Assembly: GCA_012516015.1 (NCBI GenBank)
Contig: JAAYXG010000037.1
Span: forward strand, 1 to 12,355
Source: Lysobacteraceae bacterium
Lineage (GTDB): Bacteria; Pseudomonadota; Gammaproteobacteria; Steroidobacterales; Steroidobacteraceae
Length of the DNA: 12,355 nucleotides
Direction: 5' to 3'
This document shows, piece after piece, positions 6,843 to 12,355 of this stretch. The notes beneath the pieces were generated by a model. It saw only the letters and a list, made by a program, of their open reading frames with translations. It had not been told where the DNA came from and searched no databases. How positions within the stretch are numbered: position 1 is the first letter of the stretch; each line of letters starts with the position of its first letter. The translations under genes were made by a program, and so were the position numbers.

Positions 6843-8138
6843 ATGATACGCACGATCGGATTCACGCTATTGCTCGCAGCGGCCTACATGGCACCCGCGC
6901 AGGGCGAAGACCTCGCACAAGCATGGTCACTCGCCCTCGAGAACGACCGCTCGCTCGCGGCCGCGCGACTCGAGGCCGAGGCGGCTCGACTGGATGCGAC
7001 GGCCGCGCGGGGCATGCGCTATCCCGCGTTGACGACGAGCGGCAGCGTGATGCAGCTCGCCGATGCACCGGCATTCGATTTCTCGGCCGCCGGCATTCCG
7101 ATTCAGATGCCGAGAGTGTTCGATCACGACAACACCGTCATCGGCAACGTCTCGGTGACGCTGCCTCTCTACACGGGCGGGCGCATCTCGAGCTCGATCG
7201 ATGCCGCCGATGAAAACCGGCGAGCGCGGGAGGCCATGGAAGCGCAGGCGATCCAGCAGACCAAGCTCGAAGTCGCGGAAGCGTACGTAAACGTGCTGAG
7301 AGCGCAGCGTGCGCTCGATGTCGCCGACAGCAATGTCGCGAGCCTCGAAGCCTATGTCGGCGAAGTGCAATCGATGTTCGACCGAGAAATCGTGCCGCGC
7401 AACGATCTGCTCGCCGCACAAGTTGCGCTCGCGGATGCGCGGCAGAATCGTCTGCGCGCGAGCAACGCGCTGAATCTCGCGAAGGCAAGCTATAACCGCC
7501 GCCTCGGCGAGCCGCTCGCGCGGGACGTGACTCTCGAGCCCGCATTGCCCGCAATCGCGCTCGATCTCGAGCGCCTCTCGATCGAGCAGCTCATCGCTCG
7601 CGCGCTCGACAATCGCAAGGAGCTCGATGCGCTGCAGGCACAGGCGAATGCGACGGGGCATCTGGCGAACGTCGAACGCGCGCGGCTGCGACCGCAGCTC
7701 GCCCTCAACGGGGGCTACTCTTATCTGGAGAACGAGGTCTTCGATCGGGAAAGTTTCGCGAGCGCATCGCTGACCGTGAGTTGGCCGTTGTTCGACGGCG
7801 GCGCCACTCGCAACCGCACCGCCGCGCTTCGGCGCACGCAGCGCGCGCTCGAAGAGCGGCGCGCGGATCTCGAGACGCTCATCGCGCTCGAGACGCGTAA
7901 AGCGTGGCTCGATCTCGAGGAAGCGCGCAGCCGCGCGAGCGTGACCGCGGAAGCCGTAGCGCAATCCGAAGAGAACCTGCGCTTGACGCGGCGCCAGTAT
8001 CAGGCGGGGCTGGTTATCATCACGCGGGTGCTCGAAGCGGAGTCGCTACGCGTCGTGAGCCGGACGAATCGCGACAACGCACTGCTCGACGCGGATCTCG
8101 CCGCGTATCGACTCGCGCGCGTCGTGGGCGAGCTATGA
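6843..8138 (+). CDS. TolC-like outer-membrane efflux channel (OEP family)
   Basis: 431-residue outer-membrane channel completing the tripartite pump. The ATG at 6843-6845 is chosen because it opens a classical signal peptide (MIRTIGFTLLLAAAYMAPAQG). A GTG at 6789 overlaps the pump stop and would add 18 charged residues before it, although that overlap fits operon style and cannot be excluded. The protein has the duplicated OEP fold: the two beta-hairpin landmarks are TLPLYTGGR (about 107-114) and VSWPLFDGG (about 312-320), each followed by long Ala/Glu/Arg-rich coiled-coil helices. Near the end is RRQYQAGLVIITRVLEAESLRV, the usual last-helix motif. There is no lipobox, so it resembles TolC more than the lipidated OprM type. 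Ribosome binding looks weak (GAGA before the ATG). Confidence 0.92.
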   Translation: MIRTIGFTLLLAAAYMAPAQGEDLAQAWSLALENDRSLAAARLEAEAARLDATAARGMRYPALTTSGSVMQLADAPAFDFSAAGIPIQMPRVFDHDNTVIGNVSVTLPLYTGGRISSSIDAADENRRAREAMEAQAIQQTKLEVAEAYVNVLRAQRALDVADSNVASLEAYVGEVQSMFDREIVPRNDLLAAQVALADARQNRLRASNALNLAKASYNRRLGEPLARDVTLEPALPAIALDLERLSIEQLIARALDNRKELDALQAQANATGHLANVERARLRPQLALNGGYSYLENEVFDRESFASASLTVSWPLFDGGATRNRTAALRRTQRALEERRADLETLIALETRKAWLDLEEARSRASVTAEAVAQSEENLRLTRRQYQAGLVIITRVLEAESLRVVSRTNRDNALLDADLAAYRLARVVGEL

Positions 8139-8148
8139 GGAGAGTATC

Positions 8149-8739
8149 GTGAGACATTCGTGGTTAGGTGTCTTGTTGCTGTCGGTGCATGCAGCGAGCG
8201 GCGCGGCCGAATCGGAGCGCGTCGAGCCGAGCGAGCCTCATGCAGCCGATGTTGCGCTCGCCAAGCAGCTCGCGGCCGAGCTCAAGGCCGCGCTGACGGA
8301 GGCACTCAAAGTCTCGGCGGAACATGCAATCGATGTCTGCAACACGCGCGCCCCCGAGATCGCGGCGACGATCGCGGACGAAGGCAAAGTGACGGTCGGC
8401 CGCACGTCGCTGCGCGTGCGCAACCCGGCGAATGCGCCGAACGCCTGGCAACGCGAGGTGCTCGAGACGTTTCAACGGCGACACGCGGACGGCGAACCGT
8501 TGAGCTCCCTGGAGTACAGCGCCGTCGTCGAAACCGCGGACGGCCATGCCGAGCGGCGTTTCATGAAGGCCATCCCGACCGAACCGTTGTGCGTCACGTG
8601 TCATGGCCGACAACTCGCACCGGCACTGGAACGGGCGATCGCCGCGAAGTATCCGGACGATGCGGCGACGGGCTTCGATGTCGGTGACGTGCGGGGCGCG
8701 GTGTATGTCGTGCGCCGGCTCGACGACGCCGAGCACTAG
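8149..8739 (+). CDS. Exported c-type heme protein, DUF3365/Tll0287-like
   Basis: 196-residue exported protein, last gene of the operon, 10 bases after the channel stop. The start is a GTG with GAGGAG 6 bases upstream, followed by a signal peptide ending near AASGAA (about residue 20). It has the pattern of the DUF3365 (Tll0287-like heme) family: IDVCNTRAPEIA with Cys64, VGRTSLRVRNPANAPNAWQ (83-101), RRFMKAIPTEPLCVTCHGR with a CxxCH heme c site (C148, C151, H152), and a final YPDDAATGFDVGDVRGAVYV. In the cyanobacterial Tll0287 structure the heme iron is held by the CxxCH His and by a distant Cys; Cys64 is at the matching place. Cys/His-ligated hemes tend to be redox or gas sensors rather than electron carriers. 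A role in sensing or buffering sulfide, NO or redox state beside the pump is inferred from its operon position. Confidence 0.9.
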   Translation: MRHSWLGVLLLSVHAASGAAESERVEPSEPHAADVALAKQLAAELKAALTEALKVSAEHAIDVCNTRAPEIAATIADEGKVTVGRTSLRVRNPANAPNAWQREVLETFQRRHADGEPLSSLEYSAVVETADGHAERRFMKAIPTEPLCVTCHGRQLAPALERAIAAKYPDDAATGFDVGDVRGAVYVVRRLDDAEH

Positions 8740-8763
8740 CGGGCCGTCCAAGTAACGCACGTC

Positions 8764-8790
8764 AGCCGCTTCGCACGCAGCGAAGCGGCT
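8764..8790 (+). terminator. Strong hairpin terminator ending the efflux operon
   Basis: AGCCGCTTCGC (8764-8774) and GCGAAGCGGCT (8780-8790) form a perfect 11-bp stem with a 5-base loop ACGCA, 24 bases after the stop of the heme-protein gene. It is followed by CATCTCATTC, a weak U-rich tail. It lies between that gene and the converging peroxidase pseudogene and may stop transcription from both sides. The T-tract is poor, so it may work partly as an RNA-stabilising 3' hairpin. Confidence 0.72.
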
Positions 8791-8816
8791 CATCTCATTC
8801 GTGCGCGTCTACCCGC

Positions 8817-9574
8817 CTAGTTCGATGCCGCTTGGGCCGACAGCTCTTGATCCGGCTTGGGTGTCGATGGGCTGCTCGGCGGAAGGATCGGCAGGGTGAT
8901 TCGCGGCTGCTCGCCGGTAAGGCTGCGAAGAAAGGCCGAGATGGCGCTCGCTTCCTCTTTCGTCAGCTCGCGGCCAAGCTGGCTGTCGCCCATGATGGCG
9001 ACGGCTTGTTCGAGATCCCACACCTCGCCGCTGTGAAAGTAAGGCGGCGTCAGCGCGACATTGCGCAGCGGGGACGCGCGGAATACATATTCATCGCTCG
9101 CCGTGTTGGTCACGGCAAAACGTCCCTTGTCGTCTTCGGGCAGGATATCCGCACCCGGACGCTTGACGACGCCGAATGGGAAATACGCTTGGCCGCCCAG
9201 GTTCATCCCGCTGTGACACGCGGCACAGCCCGTGTTCATGAAGAGCTCGAGGCCCTGCTGCTGCTCCTGAGTCAACGCTTTATCGTCTCCCCGCAGGAAG
9301 CGGTCGAACGGCGCATTGGGCGTGATCAGCGTGGTTTCGAACGCCGCCAACGCACGCGCCGCGTTGTCGAAGCTCACGGCGTTCGGTCCGCCGAATGCCT
9401 TCTCGAATGCTTCGACATACGCCGGAATGCTCTTCAGAGTCGCTTCGATCCGCTCCGGCGTTTGAATAGGGCGTTCGCTCGTTCGCGCAACGCCGTATCT
9501 GTTTGCGCGGAATTCGCCCATGCCAGCAATCCGGCACCAATGACGACTGATGAAAGCAATGCGTGCGGCGTCAT
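8817..9574 (-). pseudogene. Di-heme cytochrome c peroxidase, internal deletion and frameshift
   Basis: Broken gene for a periplasmic di-heme peroxidase (CCP/MauG family), which reduces H2O2 using c-type cytochromes. The original start survives: ATG at 9572-9574, GGAGGGA 6 bases upstream, signal peptide MTPHALLSSVVIGAGLLAWA, then TALRERANALFK, the usual beginning of the mature protein. Directly after this (junction about 9455-9465) comes, in another frame, TPERIEATLKSIPAYVEAF, which normally follows the first heme domain. About 100 codons with the first CxxCH are therefore missing, an estimate from family spacing. Read from the true start, translation ends at a TGA about 9 codons past the junction. 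The remaining C-terminal half looks intact: CAACH (9213-9227), RNVALTPPYFHSG, and MGDSQLGRELT. A longer frame open to 9674 joins this half to an unrelated N-terminus without a signal peptide, so export and heme attachment would fail. Confidence 0.85.
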
Positions 9575-9879
9575 CTGTTCTCCCTCCAATGCGGATTCGG
9601 TTGCCTCCCGTACCTCGGAAGGCCATCCAGCGTTCGTGCTTCATCTTTGCCCATGCGCACTCCCAGCCGGACATGCACGTAACGGACCAGCTCGGTCTTA
9701 GTTCGATCCCGCGCTGGCGACACTACGGCGTACTCGCGTGCGCCTTTGGGAAGACCGTCACAGGCCAGGTGCTCCTCCCTCGGACATAATCGTCCCTCTT
9801 CTGCATCTCGTCGCCCGGCGCCGCGCACCATTGCGGTATGCTTGGTCGCAACAAGATTCTCGACGTAAGGGAGCTTTCC
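9575..9879. other. Divergent upstream region of the peroxidase remnant and protease
   Basis: About 305 bases between the two divergent starts. The peroxidase ribosome-binding site occupies 9581-9587 on the minus strand, and the protease site AAGGGAG lies at 9867-9873. CATAAT at 9785-9790 is a possible -10 box for the protease gene, but no matching -35 sits 16-18 bases upstream. Short open frames on both strands have no ribosome-binding sites or recognisable composition. I see no repeat or structural RNA here. Confidence 0.4.
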
Positions 9880-11868
9880 GTGAGATCACCGGTGCCGTTG
9901 CAGGTCCTCTGCTGTCTGGTCTTGTTCGCCTCCTCTCTCGCCACTGCCGGCACGCCCTCCCCCACGATGCAGGCTCGGGTGCGCGCCGCCACGTTCGAGA
10001 TCGTGATGAAGAAGCCCGAAACCGATTCCCTCACGTACGAGCGACCGCTGCCGCTCGAGCTGCTGCCGTACAAGGAGCGGAACGATCCGTACATCTCGAT
10101 CGGCTCAGCTTTCGCGATCGGCGAGAATCGATTCGTCACGGCCGCACACGTCCTGTCCCTCGGCTTTCGTACCCAGTACGGACCGCCCGCGCTGCGAGGT
10201 GCGGACGGCGTAGTGCACGCGATCGATCAAATCCACAAGTATTCCAGTGCGCAGGACTTCGCCGTCTTCTCGTGCGCCGACTGCAATGCGGTCGCGGCGC
10301 TCGAGACCTATCGCACCCCCGAGCTCGACAGCCAAGTGTTTGCGGTCGGCAATGCTTTGGGCGAAGGCGTCGTCATTCGAGACGGGCTGCTCACGTCGAT
10401 GACGCCCGAGTTTCGAGACGGCAAGTGGAAGTGGCTGCGCTTCTCGGCGGCAGCATCCCCCGGCAACAGCGGCGGACCGTTGCTCGACGCGCAAGGTCGA
10501 GTCATCGGCATCGTGCTGCTCAAGTCCGAGAGCGAGAATCTGAACTACGCCTTGCCGATCGCCGAGCTACTCGATGCGCCCGAGGCAGGGCATCTCGATA
10601 CGGAAATGTGGTATGCGCTGCCCGTCGTGGACTTGCGGGAGTCCGATCGGCGCAAGCTCGATTTCCCTCTGCCCAAATCGCTCGCGGAGGTCGGAGCGAT
10701 CTCCACCGAGTTCTTCGAGCAGCTGCACGACGATCTCAGCACCGAGCTCAAGCGCAAGCACGCTGCCACCCTATTCCCGAACGGCAGCGGCGCCGCGCAA
10801 CTCTTTTACGTGAATGTTCCGACCGAGTCGCTCGCGATCATTGCGCGCGGCGCGGACGGCACGTGGGATGCGTACACCGGGCAGAACCCGCAGACGGCGC
10901 AGCTCGAAGACAACGGCTATGTCATCAAGAGCGACTTCGGCCGCTACCTGCTGATCAAGATCCGACGCCCGGACTCGACGGATGCGGCCCGGTTCTACGC
11001 GGACTCCAAGGCCTACCTCGATACGCTGCTCAAAGTATGGACATGGCAGAGGCACGTCGGCCGCGAGAAAGTACGAATCACCTCCATGGGCGAGGCGGCG
11101 ACGGACTCGATCTTCGTCGATGAATACGGACGCAAGTGGCAGTTGCGCACCTGGAATTGCGAGTACCAGGACGTCGTAGTGATGTCGCTCGCGCTACCGA
11201 CTCCGGATGGCTACGTCGGCATCGTCGCGTGGGCCAAGACGGCCGGCCAGTTCGATCCGCTCTCGGACATGCGCGCGATGACGAGGTACTCGCACGTGTC
11301 GTACTCGGGCTCGCTCGAGCAATGGCAAGCATACTTGGCGATGCGCGATCTGCGACCGGAGAGCTTCGAGAACCTCGATCTCGCGTTCGAATACGGCAAC
11401 CGTCTCGAAGTACGCGCGCCGCGCTTCGCATTCTCCTATACGCACGCGCAGCAGAAAATCGCACCGGACAGCCGTCTCATGCTGATGCTCGGTTTCGTCC
11501 GCGATGGCGAGCACGTCCGTTGGGAGCCGACCGGCTTGACCGCGGTCGATGACGTCGCGGAACGCAACGCCATTGCGATCGCGCGCCGCGCGGCGCCGGA
11601 AGCTGGCTTACCGCAGAGCTTCATGATCGATTGGCAGAATTTACTCGCGCGACAGCATCCGTTCGACGGGCGAATGGAAGAGCTGCAAGGCGTGACGAGC
11701 ATCGGCACCATCCATCCCTTCCCCGCGGGCAAGCGGCAAGCAGCGGAACCAAAAGTCGTCTATACGCTCGTCCGTGCGCGACAAGGGCAGTTCAAGAGCA
11801 AAGCCATGCAAGCCGAGCTGAAGCAATGGTCGCGAGGTTTGCAAGTGCTCGAGTCGCCTGTGCACTAA
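9880..11868 (+). CDS. Exported trypsin-like serine protease with long unknown C-terminus
   Basis: 662-residue exported protein. The start is taken as the GTG at 9880-9882, with AAGGGAG 6 bases upstream and a signal peptide right after it (PLQVLCCLVLFASSLATAG). The in-frame ATG at 9838 lacks a ribosome-binding site and would put 14 charged residues before it. Residues about 65-235 form an S1/HtrA-type protease domain with a complete triad: His90 in FVTAAHVL, Asp126 in SAQDFAVF, and Ser197 in SPGNSGGPL. A CxxC (C132, C135) follows the Asp strand. Trypsin_2-type domains of this sort cleave periplasmic or extracellular proteins. There is no PDZ domain as in DegP. Residues about 235-662 are soluble, mixed alpha/beta, with no signature I recognise. 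The gene stands alone, divergent from the peroxidase pseudogene. Peptidase activity is likely from the intact triad; the substrate is unknown. Confidence 0.88.
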   Translation: MRSPVPLQVLCCLVLFASSLATAGTPSPTMQARVRAATFEIVMKKPETDSLTYERPLPLELLPYKERNDPYISIGSAFAIGENRFVTAAHVLSLGFRTQYGPPALRGADGVVHAIDQIHKYSSAQDFAVFSCADCNAVAALETYRTPELDSQVFAVGNALGEGVVIRDGLLTSMTPEFRDGKWKWLRFSAAASPGNSGGPLLDAQGRVIGIVLLKSESENLNYALPIAELLDAPEAGHLDTEMWYALPVVDLRESDRRKLDFPLPKSLAEVGAISTEFFEQLHDDLSTELKRKHAATLFPNGSGAAQLFYVNVPTESLAIIARGADGTWDAYTGQNPQTAQLEDNGYVIKSDFGRYLLIKIRRPDSTDAARFYADSKAYLDTLLKVWTWQRHVGREKVRITSMGEAATDSIFVDEYGRKWQLRTWNCEYQDVVVMSLALPTPDGYVGIVAWAKTAGQFDPLSDMRAMTRYSHVSYSGSLEQWQAYLAMRDLRPESFENLDLAFEYGNRLEVRAPRFAFSYTHAQQKIAPDSRLMLMLGFVRDGEHVRWEPTGLTAVDDVAERNAIAIARRAAPEAGLPQSFMIDWQNLLARQHPFDGRMEELQGVTSIGTIHPFPAGKRQAAEPKVVYTLVRARQGQFKSKAMQAELKQWSRGLQVLESPVH

Positions 11869-11993
11869 TGCGATGCGATTCGGCCGCAACCGTACTGGCC
11901 ATGTGAGCCTTCCTGGTCCTCTTTGGCAATCCTGAGCTATTCCGTATTCATTCCTGAGGACTCCTGAGGGCGTCCTCCGGCGTGATTGGCGCA

Positions 11994-12015
11994 GGGAAAT
12001 CGCTATCGGTTTCCC
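11994..12015 (+). terminator. Hairpin before the last gene (terminator or leader structure)
   Basis: GGGAAATCG (11994-12002) pairs with CGGTTTCCC (12007-12015) around a CTAT tetraloop, a 9-bp RNA stem with one G-U pair, followed by CCTTCGTTC. It lies 125 bases after the protease stop and 30 bases before the next ATG. It could be a weak terminator for the protease gene or a structure in the leader of the following gene. The tail is not a true U-tract. Confidence 0.3.
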
Positions 12016-12044
12016 CTTCGTTCAACGACACGAGGAGTTGCGCC

Positions 12045-12355
12045 ATGAGCGGAAAAGCATCGGTCATCAAGAAGTCGCTATGCCTTCTGGCGCTCGCGGC
12101 TGCCGGAACCCTCCCGCTGCAAGCGATCGGCGATCACCCACCCGGCGCGCAACGCAGCGCGGACAATCACAAACGAGCTCACGCGACGAAAGAGCATGCA
12201 GGCGAGCTCGTGCGGGCGGTTCGTGAGGCCACGCGACGGTTCCGCGACATCGACATTGCGATTGCCGAGGGCTATCAGCTTCATTTCGGCTGCGTCAGCG
12301 GCGCCGACTACGGCGCCATGGGGCTTCATTACGTAAAGATGGACTTGGTCGGCGA
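12045..12355 (+). CDS. Exported protein of unknown function (5' part, runs off window)
   Basis: The first 103 codons of a gene that continues beyond the window. The ATG at 12045-12047 has a strong GAGGAG 7 bases upstream. It opens a signal peptide of about 27 residues (KKSLCLLALAAAGTLPLQA). The mature part starts with a His-, Asp- and Arg-rich linker, then a helix VREATRRFRDIDIAIAEGY followed by LHFGCVSGADYGAMGLHYV. I have a general memory of this FGCVSG...GAMG(V/L)HY pattern in secreted bacterial proteins annotated as hypothetical, often preceded by a helix containing RYRD. I cannot give the family a function. Several His residues and a conserved Cys may suggest metal binding, which is speculation. 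The protease gene upstream has the same orientation but is 176 bases away. Confidence 0.75.
   Translation, partial: MSGKASVIKKSLCLLALAAAGTLPLQAIGDHPPGAQRSADNHKRAHATKEHAGELVRAVREATRRFRDIDIAIAEGYQLHFGCVSGADYGAMGLHYVKMDLVG

Noticed and set aside
6927..7964. Minus-strand open frame of about 345 codons opposite the TolC-like gene.
   Set aside because: Arg-rich low-complexity translation and no ribosome-binding site. The opposite strand has a complete OEP protein with a signal peptide.
9575..9674. Reading the peroxidase C-terminal half as an intact gene starting at 9674.
   Set aside because: The added N-terminus is unrelated and lacks a signal peptide, whereas the true start with ribosome-binding site and signal peptide is visible at 9574 in another frame.
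9738..11123. Plus-strand open frame of about 461 codons overlapping the serine protease.
   Set aside because: Arg/Ala-rich shadow in another phase. The overlapping frame has a signal peptide and a complete catalytic triad.

Overview
The window looks like chromosomal DNA of a high-GC Gram-negative bacterium. It carries a complete tripartite RND efflux system with a TolC-type outer-membrane channel, several exported proteins with Sec signal peptides, c-type heme proteins, and a dispersed palindromic repeat of the kind common in Beta- and Gammaproteobacteria. A gammaproteobacterium is my best guess, but no marker gene fixes the taxon. I see no rRNA, tRNA, CRISPR array, transposase or phage gene.

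Layout. Positions 2-85 hold the last codons of a plus-strand gene. It converges on a minus-strand gene (118-696) for an exported CHRD-domain protein with acidic Asp-rich ends. A minus-strand gene (1030-1308) encodes a stand-alone Lrp/AsnC ligand-binding domain, with a possible short ORF just upstream (1349-1513). A gene-poor stretch follows, holding a REP-like inverted-repeat doublet (1665-1751).

The centre of the window is one divergent regulatory unit. An ArsR-family repressor of the BigR/SqrR type (1872-2207, minus) has cysteines where the persulfide-sensing pair lies in that family. It faces an AT-rich promoter/operator region, from which a five-gene plus-strand operon runs to a strong hairpin at 8764-8790. 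The operon encodes a small DUF2892 (YgaP-type) membrane protein, an RND periplasmic adaptor, an RND inner-membrane pump, a TolC-like outer-membrane channel, and an exported c-type heme protein of the DUF3365/Tll0287-like family. DUF2892 and BigR-type regulators belong to sulfide/persulfide metabolism. The simplest reading is a reactive-sulfur-inducible efflux system with a periplasmic heme partner. This is the most interesting part of the window; its substrate cannot be read from sequence.

On the minus strand after the operon is a broken di-heme cytochrome c peroxidase gene (8817-9574). The start, ribosome-binding site and signal peptide remain, but the first heme domain is missing and the rest is out of frame. 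Next is a plus-strand gene for a large exported trypsin-like serine protease (9880-11868) with an intact His-Asp-Ser triad and a C-terminal region of about 430 residues that I do not recognise. The window ends inside a plus-strand gene (from 12045) for an exported protein of unknown function.
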